The position numbers and the translations under genes are program-made. DNA of 64,000 nucleotides, from assembly GCF_034356035.1 (NCBI RefSeq), contig NZ_CP136423.1:930001-994000 (forward strand). The letters run 5' to 3'. Under the pieces are notes generated by a model. That model saw only the letters and a program-made list of their open reading frames with translations. It did not search any database and was not told the DNA's origin. Numbering within the stretch: the stretch's first letter is position 1; the number at the start of each line of letters is the position of its first letter. The DNA is from Blautia hydrogenotrophica DSM 10507. GTDB lineage: Bacteria > Bacillota > Clostridia > Lachnospirales > Lachnospiraceae. Positions 50,557 through 59,533 of this stretch are shown piece after piece.

Positions 50557-52594
50557 ACTCGCGTGGAGAAATGTCAAGCGTTCAGCCAGAGACTACCTGA
50601 TCTATTTTTTTACCATGACGTTTATTACAGCTTTGATGTTTGCCTTTGACGGACTGATTTTTTCGAAGGATGTTCAGAGGATGTTTGAGATGGCAGGCAT
50701 CGTCGCGGTGATGGTGGGAATTGCTACTTTTTTCGTTCTGTTGATTATCTCGTGGCTGATAAACTACATGGTGCGCTTTATGTTGGAAAAACGCGGAAAA
50801 GAGTTTGGAATCTATCTGTTGATCGGTATGGAAAAAAAGAAGATTTCCAGGTTGTATATGAGGGAAAATGCGTTGCTTGGCACGGGAGCCTTTCTGGCCG
50901 GAATTCTCTTGGGAATGCTGCTTCAGCAGATTCTGCTCAGTGTGTTTTACAGCGTAGTGCAGATGGACTATCATCTGAAATTTGGTTTGGATAAGTACTG
51001 TGTTCTGATGACAGCTGCCTGCTATGCCGGATGTTATCTTTTGGCTTTAGTTCGATGTGGAAGAAAGTTCCGAAGAATGAATATTTCCGACCTGATGAAT
51101 GCCCAGAGAAAAAATGAGGAGGTTAGGGAGAAGCGGGAGGGCTGGAAAAGGTGGTTGCTTCCGGCATCATTGCTATTGTTGGTATTCTTCGGAATCTGGC
51201 TTTTTCGAGGAAACTCCTGGAACACTGGGACAGTGCTCTTGTTCCTTGTAGGGCTAATCTGTGTGATCTATCTGTTTTATCTGGGGCTGGCTTCCTACAT
51301 CATCTGTTATATCAGAAAAAAGGGAAGGTGGATTTACAGAGGAGAAAACCTGTTTTTGCTTCGGCAGTTCTCGTCAAAAATCAAGACGATGTGGTTTACG
51401 ATGGGTACGTTGACTTCACTGTTTACTTTGTCACTTTTAGGCTGTTCGGTGGCCATGATGTTTCATAGCTTTCAAAATCAGGTGCTGACGGAGAAGTTTC
51501 CCTTTGATGTTCAGGTTTACAGCAGCAATGCGGATGATAATTTCCGAAAAGAGCTGAGGGTTTTGAAACGCGAGACCGTAATGAAAGAGCACTATATCTA
51601 TCGTATCTATGAAAACGGTACCAACCAGGCAAATACCTGGCTGTATACGAATCTGAAAACCTTTGGGGACACATATCGAAATCGAGACGGCAGTCCGAAC
51701 ATGGACAAAATTTATAAAAACGAGGAGAAAATTTACTGTGATTTAGACACCTACATGAAGCTGTCCGATTACAATCAGCTTCGAAGGATGCTGGGTTATG
51801 AGCCCATTCATTTAGAAAATGGGGAGTACGCCATTCATATAAAAGATAGGGTCTATCGGGAGGCCAAAGACTTTTCAAAGGGATTACAGATCAAAGCAGG
51901 GATGGAAAGGCTTAAATTCGCGGGTTATTATACCGAACCTTTTTCACAGGATGGACACAATGGGGGTGATTATCTTTTGATTGTACCGGATGCGGCAGTG
52001 GGGACAATGAGGCCCTATTATTCTGAGCTAGTTGTGGATATTCAGGGAAAGGCGCCGTCTGATTTGTCTGGGAAATTAGACCGTTTGACAGACGATGATG
52101 TGATGATGGAAATCATGGGAAACTTCTGCAGTGGTTCAGATACCATTGTCTCTTATTACGCCAAGAATCTGGTAGTGGACAATTTGATTCCTGAGATTAA
52201 GTATGTAACGTCTGCGATTATCTTTCCGATGTTCTATATAGGACTGGTGTTCCTATGTGTGGCGCTGACAGTTTTATCTGTACAGCAGCTGAGTGACTCG
52301 GCAAAATATAGATTTCGGTACGGAGTTTTGGGAAAGATGGGAGTTGGCAAAAAAGAATTGTCTGGAATAGTCTTGAAACAGTTGTCTGGATATTATCTGT
52401 GCCCGGTCTTGTTTGCGGCGGCGATCAGTGGAATGATTGCACTTTATGTAGGAGGAAAATTTAACTTTTATGTGGGAACACAGACGCCAGTATTCTTATA
52501 TTTTGGAATTTCCTTGGTGATTTTTGTGGGAATTTATGTGGTCTACTTTGTGGCTACCTATGTAGAATTTAGAAAAAATATCAAAATCTGGTGA
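50546..52594 (+). CDS. ABC transporter permease (BceB-like, FtsX-type)
   Basis: About 683 residues. Ten membrane segments with a large extracellular domain (about 310-520) between segments 7 and 8, the hallmark of BceB-type peptide-resistance permeases that both remove the peptide from its lipid target and signal to the kinase. GTG 50543 and ATG 50546 are both possible; AGGAGG (50529-50534) favours this region, and the gene overlaps the ATPase gene. No bacteriocin gene is adjacent, so resistance rather than self-immunity is likely. Confidence 0.92.
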   Translation: MFAKLAWRNVKRSARDYLIYFFTMTFITALMFAFDGLIFSKDVQRMFEMAGIVAVMVGIATFFVLLIISWLINYMVRFMLEKRGKEFGIYLLIGMEKKKISRLYMRENALLGTGAFLAGILLGMLLQQILLSVFYSVVQMDYHLKFGLDKYCVLMTAACYAGCYLLALVRCGRKFRRMNISDLMNAQRKNEEVREKREGWKRWLLPASLLLLVFFGIWLFRGNSWNTGTVLLFLVGLICVIYLFYLGLASYIICYIRKKGRWIYRGENLFLLRQFSSKIKTMWFTMGTLTSLFTLSLLGCSVAMMFHSFQNQVLTEKFPFDVQVYSSNADDNFRKELRVLKRETVMKEHYIYRIYENGTNQANTWLYTNLKTFGDTYRNRDGSPNMDKIYKNEEKIYCDLDTYMKLSDYNQLRRMLGYEPIHLENGEYAIHIKDRVYREAKDFSKGLQIKAGMERLKFAGYYTEPFSQDGHNGGDYLLIVPDAAVGTMRPYYSELVVDIQGKAPSDLSGKLDRLTDDDVMMEIMGNFCSGSDTIVSYYAKNLVVDNLIPEIKYVTSAIIFPMFYIGLVFLCVALTVLSVQQLSDSAKYRFRYGVLGKMGVGKKELSGIVLKQLSGYYLCPVLFAAAISGMIALYVGGKFNFYVGTQTPVFLYFGISLVIFVGIYVVYFVATYVEFRKNIKIW

Positions 52595-52611
52595 AGTGTG
52601 GTTGTTGTTTT

Positions 52612-52656
52612 ACTATGGGGGATTTTCCGCAGTCAGAGCGGGAAATCCCCCATAGT
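52612..52656 (+). terminator. Terminator between the bceB-like and malR-like genes
   Basis: ACTATGGGGGATTTTCCGC (52612-52630) pairs with 52638-52656 with one mismatch, between convergent genes. Confidence 0.75.
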
Positions 52657-52690
52657 GCATAAAATTATCAGGTTGAGAAAACACTGAGAA

Positions 52691-53710
52691 CTAAGAACAC
52701 TCCTCTGCTGCCGAGGCTGTTTTCGCGGTAGACCCCCGCACAATGAGCCTGGTGTGCAGAAGAATGGTTCCAATGGAGACGTTGTTAATCAGACTGTCTA
52801 GTGCGTAATATCCGCATTTTCCAAGTTCTGTCCGTTCCTGCTGTACGGTGGTCAGAGGCGGGGAAGTGTAAGGGCAGATCGGAAGATCGTCAAATCCTAT
52901 AATGCTGATATCCTTGGGGACGGAATAACCCAGCTGCTGGCATTGAATCATGGCAGCGTTGGCGATTAAGTCGTGACTACAGATAATGGCAGTAACTCCC
53001 ATATCCAAAAGACGAGGAAGATGTTTTTCCATGCATTGGGTGATATAGTAAGAACTTCCGGCATAAGTAGAATCAGTCTTTAGTCCATACTGGCGCATAG
53101 CACTGAAAAAAGCTTTGTGGCGCACCTGCATAACATGGGAACCTAGAGCGCTGCTGAGATAGCCTATTTTTCGGTGTCCGAGCTGTTTTAGGTGGGAGAC
53201 AGCCAATTCCATTCCCTCATTGTTGTCGATTCCCACGTAGGCGGTAGTGGGATTTACTTGAATATAATTGTCGTAAAGAACTACCGGGGTGTGGCTAATC
53301 TGAAAGTCCTGCATCCAAGGATCGGTATAGGAAAATCCCAGAACGAAGGCTCCGAGGTAGTTATTTTGCAGCATAAATACGTCGTAGGAGGAGGAACGCT
53401 GAGTTTTTTCATCCATCGGGACGATGTCCACATCAAAACCGGCAGGTTCTGCTTTTTGACGAAATCCCATGATAATGTCATAAGCGAAGTGATGGGGTTC
53501 TTCGTATTCTATATTCTGATTTTCTACCAGTACACACAATTTCTTTGCACAGCCTTTTTGACGGCGCAGCTTCGTATATCCAAGTTCTACGGCGGTCTCT
53601 AAAATTTGTTTTTGTAAAGTTTCGCTGATATCCGAGGCACCATTCAAGGCTTTGGACACTGTTCCCTTGGAAATGCCAAGTTTATCGGCGATATCCTGAA
53701 TTGTCGTCAT
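52691..53710 (-). CDS. LacI-family regulator of the maltodextrin locus
   Basis: 339 residues: LacI HTH (TTIQDIADKLGISKGTVSKALNG) with hinge and effector domain (VGIDNNEGMELAVSHLKQLG, SIIGFDDLPICPYTSPPLTT). It is divergent from the maltodextrin importer and enzyme genes, so it likely represses or activates them in response to maltose or maltodextrin. The short gap (53711-54000) holds a promoter and CGAAAC repeats suitable as its binding sites. Confidence 0.93.
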   Translation of the reverse strand: MTTIQDIADKLGISKGTVSKALNGASDISETLQKQILETAVELGYTKLRRQKGCAKKLCVLVENQNIEYEEPHHFAYDIIMGFRQKAEPAGFDVDIVPMDEKTQRSSSYDVFMLQNNYLGAFVLGFSYTDPWMQDFQISHTPVVLYDNYIQVNPTTAYVGIDNNEGMELAVSHLKQLGHRKIGYLSSALGSHVMQVRHKAFFSAMRQYGLKTDSTYAGSSYYITQCMEKHLPRLLDMGVTAIICSHDLIANAAMIQCQQLGYSVPKDISIIGFDDLPICPYTSPPLTTVQQERTELGKCGYYALDSLINNVSIGTILLHTRLIVRGSTAKTASAAEECS

Positions 53711-53932
53711 GTCTGTCCCCCTGTTAAATAAATGAAAAGTTTATCACATTTTTAAGTGTAAATTTGATGTCTGGATTATTATATAGAAAAAAATGAGTAA
53801 AATCAATGTATTTTTCATGGGGTTTTGTAAAGTTTCGAAAAGAAATGAAGAAAGGGAAATAAAAGTGCACAAAAATGAAATCAAAAATCTATGGAAAACA
53901 GAGAAAATACAGGGCAATACCACAAAAGAGTC

Positions 53933-53961
53933 TTGACGTAGCTTTGCGGGTAGACTATGAT
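53933..53961 (+). promoter_or_regulatory. Promoter of the maltodextrin operon with CGAAAC repeats
   Basis: TTGACG (53933-53938), 17-base spacer, TATGAT (53956-53961). Just downstream CGAAACATTGCGAAAC (53971-53986) repeats CGAAAC, and TTTCGAAA occurs at 53833-53840. These are plausible regulator contacts. Confidence 0.65.
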
Positions 53962-54000
53962 AAGACTATACGAAACATTGCGAAACTTTTGAGGAGGGAG

Positions 54001-55239
54001 ATGCAGAAGATGTGGAAAAAAAGATTGGCTGGATTATTGGCAGTTGTCCTCGCAGCGGTGAGTCTGGTAGGTTGCCAAAATGCTTCCGGGGACAGTGCCA
54101 AAGAGAAAGTTCGGCTGATGGTATGGTCGCCGTCTGAGGACCAGTCAAAGGACAGTGGTGAGTGGCTGCAGACCAATTGTGAGGCTTTTGCCCAGGAACA
54201 TCCAGAGTGGGATATTACTTTTGTCTATGGGGTAGCGGACGAGGCCAGTGCGGCAACACAGGTGGCTCAGGACCCGGAGGCCAGTGCGGATGTGTTTATG
54301 TATGCCAATGATACGCTCACAACGATGACGGATGCCAATGGACTGACGAAATTCGGAGGAAAGTACAGGGAAGAGATTGAAGCCATGAATTCGGAGGGTG
54401 TGTTGAATTCTCTCATGAAAGACGGTGAACTGTATGGAGTGCCGTTTACGACGAATACCTGGTTTATGTATTACGACAAGAGCGTGTTTTCAGAGGAAGA
54501 TATTCAGAATCTGGACATGATGCTAGAAAAGGGCGTTGTGTCATTTCCGTTTGTGAATTCCTGGTATCTGCCGGCGTTTTATCTGGGAAATGGCTGTACC
54601 CTGTTCGGGGATGGAACGGATGAGTCAAAAGGTGTGGATTTTGGCGGAGAAAAAGCTGTGGACGTGACAAATTATTTAATTGATCTGAAGTCAAATCCGA
54701 ATTTCAAGATTGATCAGGACGGTTCCGGTATCGCAGGACTTCGAGACGGCAGCATCAGCGCGATTTTCTCCGGTTCCTGGGATGCGAATTCGGTGAAGGA
54801 AGCCTTGGGTGAAAACATGGGAGTCGCGGCTCTGCCCACGTTCACTTTAAATGGAGAGGAAAAACAGATGCTGTCTTACGCAGGTTCCAAGGCGATCGGT
54901 GTGAATCCCAACAGCAAAAATATGGTGGCGGCCGTGGAGCTGGCGGTCTATCTGGGTTCAGCGAAGGCCCAGGAAATGCACTATGAGATGAGAAATGTGA
55001 TTCCATGTAATGAAGAACTGTTAGAAGGCGGAGAGATGGCGTCTGAGCCGCTGGTTTTGGCACAGACGAGAACCTTTGAAGAGACTTCCATTCTTCAGCC
55101 GTTTGTCTCTAAGATGAGTAACTGCTGGACACCGGTGGAAAATATGGGAAAAGGAATTCGAAACGGAAGTGTGACGCATGAAAATGCGGCGGAACAGACA
55201 GAGGCGATGAACGATGCAATGAACAGTGACGGTATCTGA
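54001..55239 (+). CDS. Maltodextrin ABC transporter substrate-binding lipoprotein (MalE-like)
   Basis: About 412 residues. Signal peptide with lipobox LVGC (acylated Cys25), then a MalE-type solute-binding fold (LMVWSPSEDQSKDSGEWLQT, FAQEHPEWDITFVYG, GVPFTTNTWFMYYDKS, SISAIFSGSWDANSVKEALG). ATG 54001 lies only three bases after AGGAGG; ATG 54010, nine bases on, has a 12-base spacing and may be the real start. A longer in-frame extension to 53875 would span the promoter and is unlikely. Neighbouring enzymes identify alpha-glucans as ligand. Confidence 0.92.
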   Translation: MQKMWKKRLAGLLAVVLAAVSLVGCQNASGDSAKEKVRLMVWSPSEDQSKDSGEWLQTNCEAFAQEHPEWDITFVYGVADEASAATQVAQDPEASADVFMYANDTLTTMTDANGLTKFGGKYREEIEAMNSEGVLNSLMKDGELYGVPFTTNTWFMYYDKSVFSEEDIQNLDMMLEKGVVSFPFVNSWYLPAFYLGNGCTLFGDGTDESKGVDFGGEKAVDVTNYLIDLKSNPNFKIDQDGSGIAGLRDGSISAIFSGSWDANSVKEALGENMGVAALPTFTLNGEEKQMLSYAGSKAIGVNPNSKNMVAAVELAVYLGSAKAQEMHYEMRNVIPCNEELLEGGEMASEPLVLAQTRTFEETSILQPFVSKMSNCWTPVENMGKGIRNGSVTHENAAEQTEAMNDAMNSDGI

Positions 55240-55252
55240 TGAGGTGAAGAGG

Positions 55253-56632
55253 ATGGGAAAATTTAGAAAAAGGGTCAATGACTTTCCAACTCCCTATACC
55301 TGCATGAACGCAGTCAGAGAGGGTGGATTGGAGACAAAGCTTTCCATGTTCCTGATGGGATTTGGAAATATGGTACATGGACAGAAGGTGAAAGGCCTCC
55401 TGTATCTGGCGGTGGAAGTAATCTATCTTGTATTCATGGCAGTAAACGGAGTCGGTTTTTTACGGATGCTAGGCTCTCTGGGGAGCGAACCCCAAAAGGA
55501 AATCTGGGATGAGGCCAGTCAGGTCTATCTCTACACAAAAGGCGACCAGTCTGTGCTGATACTTTTATACGGTGTGGCAACCGTGCTGCTGACTATTTTT
55601 ATGGTATGCATGTGGCGTGGTGCACTGCGTAGCGCGTACAAGGCTGAGTGTCTGGACAAGGCAGGAAAGCATGTGAACAACTTCGCGGAGGACCTGAAAT
55701 CTTTGTTCCACGAAAATCTGTACCGTCTGTTCATGACTCCGCCGATGGCGTTTATCTTTATGTTCACGATTTTGCCGCTGATCTTTATGATTTGTATGGC
55801 ATTTACTAATTACAGCAGACTGGACAACCATCTGATGCTGTTTGACTGGGTGGGTCTGGACAACTTCAAGGCGCTGTTTGACAGCAGCAGTATCCTGGGA
55901 AGTACGTTTTGGTCAGTCCTGGGGTGGACTTTAATCTGGGCGTTCTTTGCCACGTTCAGCAACTATATTTTTGGTATGATTCTGTCCCTGATGATTAATC
56001 GTAAGGGGACGAGAGCAAAAGGCTTTTGGAGATTTTGTTTCGTGCTCTCCTGTGCGGTACCGATGTTTGTCTCCCTACTGATTATGAGAACGATGCTTCA
56101 GCCAAACGGTGCGGTGAACGTGCTTTTGCGGAATCTGGGATGGATTGCCCAGGACGCTAGTCTGCCATTCTTCACGGACCCTACTTGGGCGAGGGTGACA
56201 GTCATCGTCATCAATATTTGGGTGGGTGTACCTTACACTTTGCTGCAGCTTACCGGAGTGCTTCAAAATATTCCAGGGGAGCTCTATGAGGCAGCTAAGG
56301 TGGACGGCGCCAACGCATTTCAGACGTTTACAAAGATTACGCTGCCTTATATGCTGTATGTGACAACACCGTATCTGATTGTGACTTTCACTGGAAATGT
56401 GAATAACTTCAATGTCATCTATCTGCTGTCGGGAGGCGATCCGATCACAGACCTGTCGTCGACGGCCGGCAAGACGGACCTTCTAGTCACGTGGCTATAT
56501 AAGCTGACTATTGATAAACAGTACTACAATATTGGTGCAGTCATAGGTATCTTGACCTTTGTTATCCTGGCGATCGGTGCACTTATCACCTACCGCAACA
56601 GTAAATCATACAAAGAAGAAGGGGGATTCTGA
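55253..56632 (+). CDS. malF: Maltodextrin ABC transporter permease (MalF-like)
   Basis: 459 residues, with MalF-type extra N-terminal membrane helices, eight or so segments in all, and the EAA loop ELYEAAKVDGANAFQTFTKITLPYML. The N-terminal TM pairs with an inserted charged region (about 55-95). ATG 55253 follows GAGGTGAAGA. It makes the channel with the MalG-like protein; no ATPase gene is in the operon, as in many Firmicutes that share MsmX/MsmK. Confidence 0.93.
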   Translation: MGKFRKRVNDFPTPYTCMNAVREGGLETKLSMFLMGFGNMVHGQKVKGLLYLAVEVIYLVFMAVNGVGFLRMLGSLGSEPQKEIWDEASQVYLYTKGDQSVLILLYGVATVLLTIFMVCMWRGALRSAYKAECLDKAGKHVNNFAEDLKSLFHENLYRLFMTPPMAFIFMFTILPLIFMICMAFTNYSRLDNHLMLFDWVGLDNFKALFDSSSILGSTFWSVLGWTLIWAFFATFSNYIFGMILSLMINRKGTRAKGFWRFCFVLSCAVPMFVSLLIMRTMLQPNGAVNVLLRNLGWIAQDASLPFFTDPTWARVTVIVINIWVGVPYTLLQLTGVLQNIPGELYEAAKVDGANAFQTFTKITLPYMLYVTTPYLIVTFTGNVNNFNVIYLLSGGDPITDLSSTAGKTDLLVTWLYKLTIDKQYYNIGAVIGILTFVILAIGALITYRNSKSYKEEGGF

Positions 56633-56634
56633 TC

Positions 56635-57507
56635 ATGGCAGTCAACAAATTTCACTCTGCAAAGAGAAAACGCTTTATCAACAATAGTATTGTCCATGTG
56701 ATTTTGGCGATTTTGGCGTGTGTCTGGGTCTTTCCGATTCTGTGGGTGATTCTCACGAGCTTCCGCGCTGAGAAGGGCTCCTATGTGTCCACGTTCTTCC
56801 CACAGAGCTTTACTTTGGACAATTATACGAAACTGTTTACAGACACGACAATCTTAAACTTCCCAAGGATGTTCACGAATACGCTGTTTATCGCGGTTTG
56901 CTCCTGCATCATCGCCACCTTCTACGTACTGGCAGTATCCTACTGCCTGTCGAGAATGAAATTTAAGCTGAGAAAGCCCTACATGAATATGGCGATGATT
57001 CTGGGCCTGTTCCCGGGCTTTATGTCCATGATCGCGGTCTATTTCATTTTGAAGGCCATGGGACTGACGGAGGGAAATCTCATCCGACTGGCATTGATCT
57101 TGTGTTACTCAGGAGGTGCCGGTCTGACCTTCCAGATTGCGAAGGGGTTTTTTGACACGATTCCCACAGCGATCGATGAGGCAGCACTGTTGGACGGCTG
57201 TACTAGATGGCAGATTTTCAGCAAGATCACTCTGCCGCTGAGTAAACCGATCATCGTGTACACGGTCTTGACTTCTTTCATGGCTCCGTGGCTGGACTTC
57301 ATCTTCGCAAAGGTTATCTGCCGTGCCAACTCGGACCAGTACACCATTGCGATCGGACTGTGGAAGATGCTGGAAAAAGAATACATTGACAACTGGTATA
57401 CCAGCTTCGCGGCAGGCGCTGTGCTGATCTCCATACCGATTGCGGCGCTGTTCCTGTTTATGCAAAGATACTATGTGGATGGAGTATCTGGTGCTGTAAA
57501 AGGTTGA
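56635..57507 (+). CDS. malG: Maltodextrin ABC transporter permease (MalG-like)
   Basis: 290 residues, six membrane segments, EAA motif IDEAALLDGCTRWQIFSKIT LPLSKP and C-terminal MQRYYVDGVSGAVKG. Two bases after malF. Together they import maltodextrins delivered by the MalE-like lipoprotein. Confidence 0.94.
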   Translation: MAVNKFHSAKRKRFINNSIVHVILAILACVWVFPILWVILTSFRAEKGSYVSTFFPQSFTLDNYTKLFTDTTILNFPRMFTNTLFIAVCSCIIATFYVLAVSYCLSRMKFKLRKPYMNMAMILGLFPGFMSMIAVYFILKAMGLTEGNLIRLALILCYSGGAGLTFQIAKGFFDTIPTAIDEAALLDGCTRWQIFSKITLPLSKPIIVYTVLTSFMAPWLDFIFAKVICRANSDQYTIAIGLWKMLEKEYIDNWYTSFAAGAVLISIPIAALFLFMQRYYVDGVSGAVKG

Positions 57508-57550
57508 TAAGGACGGATTGAGAAATAAGGGCAGAAAGGTGAGACAGGAT

Positions 57551-59533
57551 ATGAGGACAGCGGCAGAATGGAAGCGATATTATTCTAACCCGGAATTTCA
57601 TGAGAAATATTTTTACGAGGGAAAAGATTTAGGGATGAGCTGCACAGAGGAAGGGACTTCCTTCCTCCTGTGGAGTCCCATGGCGCAGGAAGTCTTCTTG
57701 AATTTTTACCGAAAGGGAGAAGACAAAGAGGCATATCTGAAAGTGGCCATGGAAAGGAACGAAAAAGGTGTGTGGAGCTGGCGTACCAAAGAAGAGCTCC
57801 ACGGAATATACTATGATTTTGTGCTGAAAATCGAAGGTGAGACGGTACGGTCCGCAGACCCTTATGCGAAGGCCTGCGGTGTGAACGGCAGGCGGAGCAT
57901 GGCTGTAAATCTAAAGAGGACAAACCCTGATGGCTGGGAGGAAGACAAGGCGCCAAAGAAGCCGGCGGAGAATATCATCTACGAGCTGCATGTGAAGGAG
58001 TTTTCCTGGGACGAATCCGGGGGCTTTCCGGGAGAGTACAGAGGAAAATTCAAAGCGTTTACCTGTGAGAACACGACGCTTTATCAGGATGGAATTCACG
58101 CCACAGGAATGGAGTATCTAAAGGACTTAGGAATTACCCATGTACAACTGATGCCGGCTTATGACTATGGCTCCGTGGACGAAGCCGGAGATAAGGATGC
58201 GTTTAACTGGGGCTATGACCCGGTGAACTACAACGTGCCGGAAGGTTCCTATGCCACGGACGCGGCAGATGGAAATGTGCGAATTACACAGATGAAGGAA
58301 ATGATTCAGTCGCTGCATAGACAGGGGTTTCGTGTGATTATGGACGTGGTCTATAACCATACCTACTCTTTGGATTCCTGGCTGCAAAGGACGGCCCCCT
58401 GGTATTTTTACCGGGTCTGGGAGGATGGGCAGGTCTCTAATGGCTCTGCCTGCGGCAATGACATCGCCAGTGAACGGCCAATGTGCGGGAAGTATATTCT
58501 GGAATCGGTGCTTTATTGGACGGAAGAGTATCACATCGACGGCTTTCGGTTTGACTTGATGGGGCTTTTGGATGTGGAGCTGATGAACCGGATTCGCTAT
58601 GAGTTGGATCAGAGGTATGGAAAAGGAGAGAAACTTCTCTTTGGAGAGCCTTGGGCTGCGGATGAGACAGCGATGGAGAAGGATGCTGTTCCAGCGCTGA
58701 AGAGGAATTTGGGACTCTTGGATGAGAATGTGGGGATTTTTTGTGATGATACCCGGGACGGCATCAAGGGTTCTGCACTTCGAATCGAGGAGCCTGGTTT
58801 CGTAAATGGAGCCTCTGGGCTGGAAAAAGATATTTTGGAGAGTGCGGGGGCCTGGTGTTTGGATGTGAAAAAGATCTGGGAAGAAGAACCGGCCAGAGCC
58901 AAAGCGCCTTCGCAGATTGTGACTTACGTGTCTTCCCACGACAATCAGACTCTTTGGGATAAATTGGCCGACACGGCGAATCGTCCGGAGCTAATGAGAC
59001 TGAACCGTATGACCGCAGCTCTTTATATGACTTGCCAGGGAAATTTATTCTTTCTGTCAGGTGAGGAATTTGCCAGAACAAAGGAGGGGCACGAGAACAC
59101 TTACAATGCTCCAATCTCCCTGAACCGGCTGGACTGGGAGCAGGCTTGGCGAGAGAGGGATTTAGTGGAGTATTATAAGGGTTTGATTGGCCTGAGGAAA
59201 CGGCTGCCAGGTTTGTGTGACAAATCAGTGGCTGCGAAGAGAAGATTTTCGGACATAGAGCTTCGGCCGGGCCTGGTGTCTTTTATGGTGGATAACCGGG
59301 ATGAGAACGATACTTCTCGGTGGAAAAGTCTCTATGTGATTTATAATAGCAGAAGAAAAGCTCAGGAGTTGGTTCCCCCGGAGGGAGCCTGGGAGATTCT
59401 GCTGGATATTCATAGAAGCGATCTTTGGAGAGAGCCAAAATTGGCGGGACCTAAGATAGAGGTGGAACCGATCAGTGTTCTGGTTTTGGGACAGCCGTCA
59501 GAAGAAAAGGGAGAAAGAGAACAGACTGTATGA
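57551..59533 (+). CDS. pulA: Type I pullulanase (GH13, cytoplasmic)
   Basis: About 660 residues without signal peptide. An N-terminal CBM48-like domain (about 35-110) precedes the GH13 barrel with the pullulanase marker NWGYDPVNY, DVVYNHTYSLDS, nucleophile Asp in GFRFDLMGLLD, acid Glu in LFGEPWA and the His-Asp of SSHDNQT. It hydrolyses alpha-1,6 branches of imported branched maltodextrins or glycogen limit dextrins. ATG 57551 is preferred to TTG 57518 because of AAAGGTGAGA upstream. Its stop overlaps the next start by four bases. Confidence 0.93.
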   Translation: MRTAAEWKRYYSNPEFHEKYFYEGKDLGMSCTEEGTSFLLWSPMAQEVFLNFYRKGEDKEAYLKVAMERNEKGVWSWRTKEELHGIYYDFVLKIEGETVRSADPYAKACGVNGRRSMAVNLKRTNPDGWEEDKAPKKPAENIIYELHVKEFSWDESGGFPGEYRGKFKAFTCENTTLYQDGIHATGMEYLKDLGITHVQLMPAYDYGSVDEAGDKDAFNWGYDPVNYNVPEGSYATDAADGNVRITQMKEMIQSLHRQGFRVIMDVVYNHTYSLDSWLQRTAPWYFYRVWEDGQVSNGSACGNDIASERPMCGKYILESVLYWTEEYHIDGFRFDLMGLLDVELMNRIRYELDQRYGKGEKLLFGEPWAADETAMEKDAVPALKRNLGLLDENVGIFCDDTRDGIKGSALRIEEPGFVNGASGLEKDILESAGAWCLDVKKIWEEEPARAKAPSQIVTYVSSHDNQTLWDKLADTANRPELMRLNRMTAALYMTCQGNLFFLSGEEFARTKEGHENTYNAPISLNRLDWEQAWRERDLVEYYKGLIGLRKRLPGLCDKSVAAKRRFSDIELRPGLVSFMVDNRDENDTSRWKSLYVIYNSRRKAQELVPPEGAWEILLDIHRSDLWREPKLAGPKIEVEPISVLVLGQPSEEKGEREQTV

